In this document: positions 12,662 through 22,613 of the stretch, piece by piece
Numbering within the stretch: position 1 is the stretch's first letter
Layout of the letters: each line of letters opens with the position of its first letter
Source: Eutypella sp. D-1
Taxonomy: Eukaryota > Ascomycota > Sordariomycetes > Xylariales > Diatrypaceae
DNA length: 64,000 nucleotides
Reading direction: 5' to 3'
Assembly: GCA_023313575.1 (NCBI GenBank)
Contig: JAJTTP010000020.1
Span: 434,001 to 498,000 of the forward strand
Notes under the pieces: generated by a model
Database searches by the model: none
Told to the model about the DNA's origin: nothing
What the model saw: the letters and a program-made list of their open reading frames with translations, nothing else
Position numbers and translations under genes: made by a program

Positions 12662-13979
12662 TTATTGGTAGCCAGAACAGTTCTGGGCGTTCGGGCACCC
12701 CGCGGCGATGCACTGAGCGCAAGGCTGCTGGCGGGGCCTAAGGGTGCCGTCGTACGGGTCGATGACATAGTCATCGTAAACCGGGTGCAAGACGATAGGA
12801 CGCGGCTGCGGCCCAGGCTGCGGACGGTAGGCGAGCCAGCCAGCGGGGTCGGGCTCTTGACCCCGAGTGCAGATCGGATGACGGTCCATGGCATTGCTGC
12901 CGCCCTGGCGGTGGTTGGGCATCCGACCAGATCTGGCTGCGCGTGAGGCGCCGGGGGTGGCATCGGCGCCGTAATGAGGAGCAGGCGCGTATGCAAATCT
13001 CGGGTATCCGCGCTCGTCTCGCATTCCATGCTCGGCCCCTTGGGCAATATGCCAATCGGGTACCCTAGGCTGAGGTCGTCGCGGCTGCGGTGCCGCGTTA
13101 GTAGCAGCAACAGCAGGACGCGCCGGCTGTCGAGGAGGTGGAGCCCTGGCGGTCTGTTGAGCTCTGTTGGCACCTCGGTTGGCAGCTGCGGTAGAGGACT
13201 CGGGCGCGTCGAAGAAGATTTCGGAGCCGGAATCAGTGCCTGCGACCGAGTCGTTGTCGCTCTCATCGTCACTGTCAGGTGGGGGTGCACCGAAAGCGCA
13301 CGCGCATGTCTGCCAAATCTTGCCGCAGATGTAGCAAAATTCATGGCCGCAACGACAACTATAGAGCGGGACGGTAATTTCTTAGCCATTCGATCACTTA
13401 TGAAGATAGTCTAGGACGTCGGGTCGCGCGTATTGGACCGGTCAATGTTTCGGGGGGGGGGGGGGGGGGAACGCAAAAAAGAGAAAAGGAAATAGTTACG
13501 AACCTGATGTGATCACAGCCCGAGGTCTTCTCGATGACCCTCCCACATCTTCCGCAAGACCTCCAGCGCTGCTCCTTCATGAGAGCCTTGAGGCGCTTGT
13601 CGACGCGTTCGCCGTCGCCCTGGCCTTTCTCCGGGAGCGGCGTGTTACGCTCCCACCGCATCTCGAGGTACTTCTCGTAGAGGGCAGGGTCCGACTCGAG
13701 AGCCCACTGGACGTCGTCCTCGTCGGGACGGTTGCGGTCGCCGCAGCACCGCGGTGGCCATGACCCACGCCCGTCCAGCGCTGCCTCCACCAGACGTCGC
13801 AGGTCCGCCTGGCAGTACGCATGTTTGCAGGCGTCAAGCACCCGCGTCGGGGCCCTATCCTCCAGACACACCACACAGGTCGGGTCCCCTCTAGTTTCAG
13901 TGCTTCTGTCCGTGGGGTTGTTGTTGGTGGATGAAGCAGCGGTGGGGTTCCTTCGTGATGATTGGCGTTGAGTACTCAT
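12662..13979 (-). CDS. RBR-type RING protein with degenerate RING1 and no middle IBR (BRcat) domain
   Basis: 390 aa; exons 13504-13979 and 12662-13358. The 145-bp GT-AG intron contains a run of 18 G. RBR proteins pass ubiquitin from an E2 through a Cys in the last domain to substrates. RING1-like region at 35-80: CVVC, CKHAYC, PPRCC; the Cys expected three residues after CKHAYC is Asp (QAD). About 60 residues follow that contain no Cys, where the zinc-binding IBR/BRcat normally sits; they read as a charged helix ending in LMKEQRW. Then comes an Rcat/RING2-like domain (about 145-180) with CGRC, GCDHISC, RCGHEFCYICG and WQTCAC; the Cys of DHISC aligns with the catalytic Cys. The C-terminal half is Pro/Arg/Ala-rich and ends with CAQCIAAGCPNAQNC. 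The frame across the missing domain is continuous, so this is a real domain loss, not a missed intron. Confidence 0.85.
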
Positions 13980-15028
13980 GTTGAAGGCTAGAAGAAGAAG
14001 CAGAGTAAGGTTTGGTTGGTGATTAGATGAATGCTTGACCTCTCAGGTGAAGTCAGTGTATCAGTAGTGCTTGACTGTTACAAGGACACTAAAGTCAGTA
14101 GTGATAAGGATGAATGTATATGGAGATGCTTGGTAAGTGTAGGTAGAAGACGATGTTGGTCGACTGTACTAGAACCTGAGAAGTCAAGATGGGTGGTTGG
14201 TGAAAGAGAGGAAGGATGGATTAGAACATGGGGGTCCTGACTCTTAAATAGAAATAAAAATATGTGTTTCCAAATGTCAAGTGTCGATTCGCAAGTAGGC
14301 TGCGCCCTTATAAGTCAATAGGAATCTTATTTTGAGCTCTCATTGAGAGACTGCCGACCGACCAGGTCGAGGCTGAGAACGTTAGTAGTCAATAGGTAGA
14401 TGGGCGCCATATGTGTGGCAGCAATAGCTCAGATGCCATTCCCATTGTGATAAGGAAGGCACGCAATTATACGGATTTGAATAGTGTCTCGAGCACCTGG
14501 TGCGAGGGCACGGGGAAACAATAGGAAGAGCGGACTATGCCAGCACACTTTCGACTCTCATTGAATACTAATCATAATCAAATGACCCGGTAACATTACT
14601 TGAATAGGTTATATATCATTTCCTGCGTATAATAGCTTCAGGCGAAACCGAATTCAAATCTTCGATGACAATGGGCTATATTACACTCAAGCTTTATCTC
14701 ACGGTGACCCTTTCTAACTAGACGTGATTGATAAGAATTAGTCCTATATACAAGCATATAAACTAATACGCAATTAACTATCACTCTGGTCTGAGGAGAA
14801 AAACATCAGATCGTTATTGAAGAGTAGCGAATATCTCATAATTACAGCCTACTGACTTATCGGTGCTAGCATTGCAGCCGTTAACTACGGCCAGAACATA
14901 TTATGGAGCACTCCATTCAATGAAGGACTCAATCAATTCTATAGGCAGTCTGTTCCCAAAATATTCTCGAATGCTATGCACTCTGGACCACAGGTAGTTA
15001 TATGGCGATTGTCCTGCTCTCAATCCTC
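13980..15028. other. Intergenic region, promoter of the RING gene and 3' side of the copper transporter
   Basis: No gene recognised. Both flanking genes are on the minus strand. The open frame on the minus strand at 14901-15134 overlaps the last exon of the Ctr gene in a wrong frame and is not real. The DNA is AT-rich between about 14560 and 14860. Confidence 0.6.
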
Positions 15029-15816
15029 CTAGCCGCAGCATACCGTAGCTTCTTTGGAAGCACTTGTCGAAGGGCCACTTATGCCTCACGTTAGCGCTGA
15101 AGTTGTATCGTAACACATGCAAAAGGTCAGGCAAGGCGGGTCCAACATAAAAACATACCTAGCCCCAAGCGTTTCCCACTGGAAGATGAAAGCGCCTATA
15201 TAGGCGCCGATGAAGATACAGATGATGATGTACCCGTTGTAGTACATGGCCAGGAGCATGACGAAGTACGCCACTGCGAACTGCACCATGTGGAGAAATG
15301 CCCTGATTGCCTGCTCGAAGATGGTCGGGCGGAAACCCTTGGGAGGAACGGCACACTGCAAGGGAGTTGTCGTGTTGGTGGGCGAAGCTCCCTTTGGAGA
15401 GCCAGCCTCACCATTATCGATGCTGACCGCGGGGGATGGCCTGGCGGCGTGCTTGCGGATAAGGTAGCGGTCGTACTCCTTGACCGCACGGCGCATGAAC
15501 TCAAGCGACATGGCCAGCAGGATGACGCCGATGCACGACCCCGCGAACATGCCCGAAGACCGGATGTGCCACGACGACGAGAGGAAACATGTGTCGATTG
15601 TGTTCCAATTCCAGAGCATCTTGTTTGAAATGGTAAGTACACTGCATCCTCGTTTCGCCATCCCAAGTGAGAACTCACAGAAATGTTGCAGCCATTGCCC
15701 ATCCCATGCATGCTGTGCATGTCGTCCATGCCAGTCGACGTAGCTGCGGTGGCGGTTCCTGTTAAGGTGCCGGTGGAAGACATGTCCATCGTCATAGTCA
15801 TGTGATCATGGTCCAT
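15029..15816 (-). CDS. Ctr-family copper transporter
   Basis: 215 aa from three exons: 15679-15816, 15159-15619 and a 49-bp last exon 15029-15077. High-affinity Cu(I) importers of this family form trimers in the plasma or vacuolar membrane. The N-terminus is rich in Met and His (MDHDHMTMTMDM, then HSMHGMG), the extracellular copper-binding part. TM1 follows at MFAGSCIGVILLAMSLEFM. A variable cytosolic loop leads to TM2 with the copper-selective MxxxM (MLLAM) and TM3 with GxxxG (GAYIG). The short last exon gives KEATVCCG and the stop; the Cys-Cys end is typical of the family and only appears if the final intron uses the acceptor AAG at 15078-15080, 14 bp after a GCTAAC branch site. The start is the ATG at 15816; the upstream in-frame TTG is not used. 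Expression is probably raised under copper shortage, as for the family, though no control site was identified. Confidence 0.9.
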
Positions 15817-17400
15817 GTTGGGCAACTTCTTGTGTCTGACTTGGAGTGGTTGGTAGCGAAATGCTCCCAGGAATTATCGCATGGAGAGAGAAGTATGGTA
15901 TTCAATGCAGAATGGTGGATTTCGCGTAATACCACCGATCGGGGTCTATCTGCACTCGTTTCTCGTTTCTCGTCAAAACTTATGCAGATACAGAGCTGTT
16001 CACTTGCACGGCTTTAACCCAGCGAAAAATGTTAGAGGACCAATACGTAGTATTACTGATATGTAGTACTGTTATTCCCTCTGAACACTATAGGTGTAAG
16101 TCAGAGTGGTCTGAGCTGAAGGGGAAATCTTATAAGCTTATACATTTATATTAGCGCAGCCTGACCGCCAGTGATGCGCTCCTTCCGTATGCTAAGTATT
16201 TCTTGTCGCACCTCACCGATCATGAACTTCGGGATGATTAGGGGGATTGCAGAAAATAACTTGCTCAGTACGTACTGTCTGATTAACGAGATAAACAAAC
16301 CAAACAACTTTGCCCAGGTAAGCTTATCGACACCAGCATTGTACCAATAAGTGTGATTGGTACCTATTAAGTAGGTTGTGACAGTAGCACAGTCGGACAT
16401 TGGCGAGTAACCTGCCCATATGGGCATCTGTGATACCAGATGATGGCTGCATGCATTACATGGTTACATGCACAAGTATAATAACAGCAAAAAGCCTCTA
16501 GAGTTCAACAGCCTCATACAGGCACCATCCACCAGCTAGGTCTAGCTTCGCCTACAGCTGAAAGTCTACACGGCCTTGGTGTACATCGGAGCCGCTCCGA
16601 CAGCCCGGATACGCACGTGGCCGGACCCGAATGGTTCGACGGTGGGGGCGCGGCCGCGTTGTGATAGGATGACTGATGGGTAGGTGCGTGCATTTGAGCA
16701 CATTTCGAGAATAACTATTTCGAGCATATGTACCTTCACCAAATATGTTATTAAGCGAGTAACTATGTAGTCGCATATTACATAAAGTGAGAGAAGGTGT
16801 TCCTCTCCCGTTCTACACAAGATATACCCTTTGGATGGATGCGACCCTTCTTGCTAATTAAATGTTTTCAGACATGCTTAACAGCCCTGGAGTTATGGGC
16901 TTCCAATTAAAATAGGGGTAAATAGTTGGGGGAGTGGGATGATTTTTGATAAGGAGGACCTCCTGGGCTTTGATAAGATAGGGAAAAGGGGCGACCCGTT
17001 AGGCTCCAAGGTTGTTAGTAGGTACCTAGGTAGTAACTGATAGGATCTAGCGTCGGGATACAAGGATAAATCATTGGTAGGTACCTTCATTCGGGGCGTC
17101 TTAATGGCAGGTCAAGGTTGCCCCTCCTTGTTTGTACTTACCTACGAAGTAAGTATATCGGTATCTTAGGTACATACCCACCTACATGTAGGTAGGTACA
17201 TACCTACCTAGGGGTAGGTAGGCACCTAGGCAGGTTATAGGTATCTATATAAGTCCACGATGCCGTCGGATCTTTCATTCATTCATCGACGGAATCCTCA
17301 CGTTCATGCATAGCCCTTTGCTACCTATTTTCTGGTAGGAAGACAAGGCTATGAGAGACTCGTCTCATAACTAACTTTCACTTTGAAACCCACCCCGGGT
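15817..17400. other. Intergenic region upstream of the copper transporter
   Basis: No gene recognised. The first few hundred bases are likely the promoter of the copper transporter. A dense cluster of GGTA/TACC palindromes fills about 17020-17240. Immediately after it, TATATAAG at 17246-17253 looks like a TATA box for the plus strand. Confidence 0.55.
17022..17240. repeat. Cluster of TACCTAGGTA-type palindromic repeats
   Basis: Many overlapping copies of ACCTA, TAGGT and the palindrome ACCTAGGT, for example GGTACCTAGGTAG near 17022 and ACCTACATGTAGGTAGGT, ACCTACCTAGGGGTAGGTAGG near 17181-17225. Single copies of the same palindrome occur at many other intergenic sites in the window. Confidence 0.8.
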
Positions 17401-17401
17401 T

Positions 17402-17746
17402 ATGCGACCGGTGGCTATCTTGCTGTGGCTATCTGGTGTGATCCGATGAGACAAGTTGCCCGTCGCCGACTGCATAGCAAGCTGCCTGGCAAGAGAAGAG
17501 TCCGACAAGACAGGCGATTCCGATCATCTTATTTCGCATGCCGCTGGACACCTGAGACATGACGACATTCGTGCACAGATCACGTGCTGTACAATCTACG
17601 ACCAGACTTCCGGAATGGCTAGAAATCCCAGCAAGGAGCAACGCCCATCAAACAACAGCACGATGAGCGGCTACCACGATGTGTTGCAGTCGGCGTTTAA
17701 GCGAGTCCGCACGACTAAAGTGAGCCAACACGAGCAGACCCGGTAA
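17402..17746 (+). pseudogene. Possible relic of a small secreted Cys protein (in-frame stop after a signal-like peptide)
   Basis: ATG at 17402 opens a frame reading MRPVAILLWLSGVIR, which looks like a signal peptide. A TGA follows at 17447-17449, and the same frame then runs on for about 97 codons beginning DKLPVADCIASCLAREES and including ITCC. The LPxxxCxxxC start is reminiscent of CFEM proteins, but most of the eight CFEM cysteines are absent. A TATA-like TATATAAG lies about 150 bp upstream. This may be a decayed secreted-protein gene or coincidence; no splice pattern restoring the frame was found. Confidence 0.25.
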
Positions 17747-17749
17747 AAA

Positions 17750-18506
17750 AGACTAAGATCCTCAAGCTTACCACACCCTTGGCTTATGATCTAAGAGTTT
17801 GACAATTGATCCAATAGCTACCAAAAAGCCGGATATATTCTGGATCTTTGGTGTTTTGCTTTTTACCATAAACGCTGTAGACGCGTATATACATATGGGT
17901 CCAGCATGAATCTATTTTGTCTTATTTGCTAGCAAGGCTAGGCCAGGTTATGGAGCACTGGCCCGCAAAACAACCGACGGCCTGAACCCGCCAAGCTGAT
18001 CACCAAGGTAGTTAGTTGATCTGCTTGGTGGTAAAGCCTTGTTTTCAAACGACTCATGACGCGGCATCTTTTGATTGCTATCTACTCGCATTGCGAACCT
18101 TTCACCGTGATCTTCTCCATGCTGCCCATCCGTATTGCTCAAGATCTATGCCTCTTTTGTTCTAGAAAAAGTGGTCGCCCAAGCTGTAGATCATTTGGTT
18201 GATTGGTTGATCGGTAGATAGGTCAACAATGGGTCAGGCAGATCCACGATCCTGCTACAACCCGTCCGCGGGTACGGGGCGGAGCCTTTTGTGACACTCG
18301 CTGTCCCCCCTTCGACGGTGAGCGGATAAGAATAGTTATGGCGGATACCTGATTATGTTGTCTTCGACATGATTCGGGCCATCGTTTAAATAGGCAGTAG
18401 ATAAAACGTTTCTTCTAACTTTGATATCATTGATCCCCACAGCCTCTCCTCTCAACTTCCACATAATTGCGCCTTTATAATAGCAACAAAGACTTCCTCA
18501 GATACC
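17750..18506. other. Intergenic region upstream of a small secreted protein gene
   Basis: Nothing coding is recognised. The last ~120 bp, with TTTAAATAGG near 18386 and a C/T- and A-rich leader, are a plausible promoter and 5' UTR for the gene starting at 18507. Confidence 0.5.
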
Positions 18507-18940
18507 ATGCAATTAATAAAACTATCGGCTTTGGCTGTGGCCGCCCTCTTTGTCGGACAAGGCCTTTCTGCTTCGTCAGAGGCAAACCCCGCCAACGATC
18601 GTAGTAAGTGAATACTTCAAGTTTCCAAGATGTGCGGGCTGCCCTGAGCTCTCTGAGCTATGCTGATACTTCTGTGGTTTAGGCGAGGCTTGCACCTTCA
18701 CTTGGCCGTGGTCAGATTGCTGGTATCGCCTCCCTGATGAGCCCGATGCAATAGCTAAAGGCGGTATGTCTCCCGTGCGGCTCATTGTTGTTTATATGGT
18801 GCCTAACTGACGCATATTTCTTAGTCTGCGCTATGGAGAAATACGTATTCAAGTGCTCTGGAGACGAACAAGTTCTTCGAAAACAAGCTTCTCGGAGGAG
18901 AAGGAGGAGGAGGTCGATAACTACATCCCCGATATCTTGA
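18507..18940 (+). CDS. Small secreted cysteine-containing protein with C-terminal poly-Arg
   Basis: 97 aa from three exons: 18507-18603, 18683-18763 and 18825-18940. The introns have GTAAGT and GTATGT donors, TTTAG/CTTAG acceptors, and the second has a CCTAACTGAC branch site; the total is a multiple of three. Residues 1 to about 22 (MQLIKLSALAVAALFVGQG) form a clear signal peptide. The mature part has four Cys (EACTF, SDCWY, GVCAM, FKCSG), enough for two disulfides, and is Trp/Tyr-rich in the middle (FTWPWSDCWYRLP). Near the end are seven consecutive Arg, possibly a Kex2-type processing or nucleic-acid-binding patch. No family was recognised. Size, secretion and Cys content fit an effector or antimicrobial candidate, which is inference. 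The frame is too interrupted to show up as one long open frame. Confidence 0.7.
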
Positions 18941-20048
18941 TAGCTTGCATTTTCCTGCAAAAAAACCTCAAGAGAAACTTGTACATAATACGTCAAGACT
19001 TCGGCAAGCTAAAACTCGACCCGGGGAAGGGCACTAAGTGGATCATGAATGATGCCTCGGCGGCCTCTCTTCTTTTTTGAATATTTTCGGATGTATTTAT
19101 TGAGCGATATACCCCCATCAAAAACCTGTGGATTCTTCCGTGCTATTAATATCGTCACATCTGCTGTTGGGCCGTGACGGACTTTGCTTCTTCCACGTCT
19201 CCCCTCTGTGCTTCCATCCATCTATATATCATAACGTATGTAGAACAGATCCCTGGCCTATGCGTAGTTGACGCCTCCGCTATACCGGAAGTAGTAGCAG
19301 CGGCGCCGCTCTCTTATTATCCTCATGGACCCCACTCTTCGAAGAGCCGCATCAGGAAACCTTTCGAACAATTCCAATGTCACATGTCAGATTCTGAAGT
19401 GCTCGATGTGATTGTTCACAATCCATCGTCTGATAGCCCATATCACCTTATACCTCTTGGTCATTATTATCGTGCTCTAGTGGATCGTCTTCACGAACGG
19501 TAACGAGGAAAAAGGTAACGAAGCATAAGTATCCGTAGGCCGCCCGAACGGTGGTGGCATGGTGGCCGTCCAGTCCTCGGGCTAATTACAGTCGACCAAA
19601 ACCATGTCAACTTGACAAACTAGTTGAGGAAAGGGAAGGCAATGACACATGTCAAATTTCGCTACCAGGGGTTTGTGTTCCTATGGGACTCTGCGTAAAG
19701 ACTGCGTTTTTGTGAAGGAAGTCCACCAGCTCTGGTTTCCTCGTTGTTTGACAGAAGGAAAACAACCGAACAGATAACAATGTTCAAATGGGCACAAAGG
19801 AAACAAAGACAAACAATGAGGGTGCGCAGTGTTGTTTCAGAAAAACAATCACTTGTTTGGAAGCAGCTGTTGTTTCTTTCTTCCATATGAAGGGCCGTCC
19901 GATGCATCCAAATCAGTCTTATTTCACAGCACCAGACACAGACTGACAACAGCAGAACCAGAACCACAGGATTCTCAAGCCAACTCCACTGACAGACTAC
20001 GGACAGACTCAACTCGTTCCCTCTTGTTACCACAATACGAACGCAACA
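18941..20048. other. Intergenic region
   Basis: No convincing gene. The plus-strand frame at 19174-19503 has no recognisable domain. The last ~150 bp are C/A-rich with many CAG/ACA units and look like the 5' UTR of the gene at 20049. Confidence 0.55.
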
Positions 20049-21152
20049 ATGGCGGCGCTTCCTATTCCGGATATTGGTGGCTACGACCTCGAGGCTTTCA
20101 GAGCTGGCACTCGCCGTCAGCCGGCGAGGATCCTCAATCATCCTAACCACCTCTCGCATCCAAACAGCCCGAGTAATTTTGACACTCATCGCTCCGACAA
20201 CGTTTCGAGGGCTTTCGCTATCTGGTCTCTTCAGCAGCATCGAGAGAACCGGGTCGAGTTCGAGGCCATCCGTAGGTCCCTGATGGACTGTTTGTCCATG
20301 ATGCACTTCTGGCACATGTTCGACATACTCAACATTCAGGTCCTTCCCCTTAACGGTTTCCTATCGGCGGATCTTGACTTTGCCAACAATCCCAATTCCG
20401 TGCGCAGGTTGATAGCGAGTGACTTCGACCAACACGGTAATTTCCAGGCTTATCATCCATTCCTGGAGGCCGTGCGGATTAAGCCTCTCACCATCATGGT
20501 TGCACAAATCGACGGGGGCTGGGTTGTCATCGGGATTCATGTTCGCCACAATGCAGCTCAAAGGCCTGATATCCTGAATGTTTATCAAGTGCTCGATGTA
20601 GCCACCATAAGGGTTTGGGATGTTTCGGGGTACCATCGACTACAACGGGCCAATCTTCTAAGACAGAGGCTACAGGTTATGTTCGCCACCGCCAATATCC
20701 GCATACCACCCGGGGTTACCATTGACTACATACGGGAAATCCCTAATGTGGAGACATACGAGTCGGGACTCTTCGCCCATGAGATATGCGTTCGGCTCTT
20801 AGAAAACATTGATTCATGGGCAGCCGCGGAGCGTAGCTTGCATCCTGGCCCTATAAATGACATACATTGGAGATACAATGATTCCGGCGATGACGTCATG
20901 ATTTTAAACAACTTCTTCGGTGGCGGCTGTGCCGCTGACAGGTTTCGCAGTCGAATGCTCGGTATTTTGATGATGGGTGCTTCCCTCTGCAACGGATGGA
21001 CGTCCATCTCTGCCTGCGAGCTCCCAGGTCAGGCTGGGGGCGCAAATGACTACTGGCCTCAAAACATGGAGGGGACCGTCCCAGCAAATCCATTTAACAA
21101 TTACCAGTTTGATGAAGGCTATGCTGATAATAACCACGCATCATTCTTGTAA
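20049..21152 (+). CDS. Ulp1/C48 peptidase-like protein lacking the catalytic residues
   Basis: 367 aa in a single exon; the ATG sits in ACAATGG. No exact family was recognised, but residues about 155-265 follow the order of a Ulp1-type Cys protease. A hydrophobic strand ending GGWVVIGIHV corresponds to the HW strand with His replaced by Gly. NVYQVLD takes the place of the VYDS strand. IPNVETYESGLFAHE resembles the xPxQxxxxxCGLFxxE segment, with the nucleophile Cys replaced by Ser and the oxyanion Gln by Val/Glu. If the alignment holds, none of the catalytic positions is conserved and the protein would bind rather than cleave a ubiquitin-like or other partner. There is no signal peptide or membrane segment. 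The C-terminus is Asn/Gly-rich. The fold assignment is inference from pattern only. Confidence 0.6.
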   Translation: MAALPIPDIGGYDLEAFRAGTRRQPARILNHPNHLSHPNSPSNFDTHRSDNVSRAFAIWSLQQHRENRVEFEAIRRSLMDCLSMMHFWHMFDILNIQVLPLNGFLSADLDFANNPNSVRRLIASDFDQHGNFQAYHPFLEAVRIKPLTIMVAQIDGGWVVIGIHVRHNAAQRPDILNVYQVLDVATIRVWDVSGYHRLQRANLLRQRLQVMFATANIRIPPGVTIDYIREIPNVETYESGLFAHEICVRLLENIDSWAAAERSLHPGPINDIHWRYNDSGDDVMILNNFFGGGCAADRFRSRMLGILMMGASLCNGWTSISACELPGQAGGANDYWPQNMEGTVPANPFNNYQFDEGYADNNHASFL

Positions 21153-21732
21153 GTGCTGGTAGTACCGTGGAGCAACGGGGTCAAGGTCTATTTGAACAGT
21201 GCGAAACACCTCTTGACTTGCTAACTATCGCTCACAGTTTGCTCTTTTGCCTGCCCTCTAAGGCTATTTAATATGTTTCGTCGCACTGATTACATCTTTT
21301 TCTAGGTAGCTTAGAGCTACACCATGGCCAGGTAAGGAAAATAAATTAAAACAGCATTGATGCATCATTTTTTAACTTTTTGTGATAAATCATATGAGCA
21401 AGGAGGTGATGCATTGCAATGTAGGACATGACATAGGCTTCGATAAGCTGTGGTTGTATTCTTTCTATTAGAACCAAGTAGGCGTTGAATAAAAAGGTTT
21501 TATCAATCAAAGAGCATTCGATACATATGATGCCGGGCTCATCCTTTGTCCTTAGTGTAAACGGTTCTGAATACGGTCCATCATGGTTGCAAGGTTTAAT
21601 ATAGGTGAAAGAAATTGGATCCAGGCCTAGAAGGCTGGTCTGAACAACAAAGCTAACTCGATCAATAAAGTTTACACAATTGACTCCCTATCACAATACC
21701 CTATAAGGCAGCTAACTCAGTTCAATGGATCT

Positions 21733-21756
21733 GTTATGAATAGGGGTAAAGGGGGT
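21733..21756 (+). repeat. LTR-end-like fragment, inverted partner at 33081-33105
   Basis: GTTATGAATAGGGGTAAAGG followed by GGGT. The reverse complement of 33081-33105 is the same sequence with one substitution and one extra A. Preceded by T, it starts TGTTA, as many fungal gypsy LTRs do. No coding remains of an element are seen nearby. Confidence 0.55.
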
Positions 21757-22516
21757 TTAGACTCCATTTCTCAACTATCTATAATTACTTAGTATTGGTC
21801 TTGGCCTGAAGGGCGTTCACCTAGATTGCTTTCACCCATCTAGACATAGTATATCTACTTGCATAGTACGCTTGGTAATAACCACAGCAACCTGTTCACT
21901 CTCCGTTGAAAACGACGTCAATTAATGCGCGGCTGTATTGCCCTCGTGGTGTCGTAGATGTGTGTGTTCATCCGAACTGCGGAACGTCCAAAGCTTGTGG
22001 TCACACATTAAAACATAGCGCGTATGCGCATTCAATAATTATGTTGCACTGGACATCCTTCGTTGCACTTGCATCGAGCCGTCTACGCGGAGGAGAGGAT
22101 GCGATCTTGATTGGCCCACCGAAAAGCACGTCGTACCATTTTAGTAGAACCTACCGGATCGGAGTGTCAGTCCGAGTGACGAGCCACAATACTCCAAGAG
22201 CAACGTTACTGGAGCTGTGCTACATTCTGGGTAACTGGATTGCCATTGGAGCGCCCGTTCCTTCAAGTCCTACGTTGCCGACTATTTACAGGCTTTCAGC
22301 GGCCGCCGGTTATTTAGATGTTTAGCCGCTCAGAATCCGGCCTTTATCATCGCTCCCCTATTCCGTTTCAGTCCGGAGAGATTATGTTTCTGCCCTCAGC
22401 ATCGCCAGTGACTGGCTGGGCTATTCAGAATGCAACAGCGGGAGTTCTTGGGAAGGAGAAAATACTAACTGTATAGCCCGACATGGGACTTCTCCCTCCC
22501 CTCTCCCTTGGGTGTC

Positions 22517-22522
22517 TATAAG
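22517..22522 (+). promoter_or_regulatory. TATA-like box of the AA9 gene
   Basis: TATAAG about 95 bp upstream of the start codon at 22614, followed by an A/C-rich leader. The spacing fits a fungal core promoter. Confidence 0.4.
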
Positions 22523-22613
22523 TATGATGTATTGCTTCTCGGTATAAGGTCAATGGCGTTTCAATAGCAGCGCCCGAGTTTCTCAATCATCTTAATAAGG
22601 CAAATAACTTACT

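Larger units (their letters stand above)
21153..22613. other. Intergenic region with LTR-like fragment
   Basis: No gene accepted. It contains the GTTATGAATAGGGG-type fragment described separately, an A/T-rich first half, and TATAAG at 22517-22522, about 95 bp before the AA9 start codon and a likely TATA box. The open frame 21906-22325 shows no domain. Confidence 0.55.

Noticed and set aside
14901..15134. Minus-strand frame beginning MPDLLHVLRYNF
   Set aside because: Overlaps the intron and last exon of the Ctr gene in another frame; the family-typical KEATVCCG end lies in a different frame.
17429..17641. Minus-strand frame with a hydrophobic segment GIACLVGLFSCQAAC
   Set aside because: Looks somewhat like a signal peptide but ends shortly after with no mature region; antisense to the plus-strand relic candidate.
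21906..22325. 139-codon plus-strand frame
   Set aside because: No domain, signal or splice support; composition typical of non-coding DNA.
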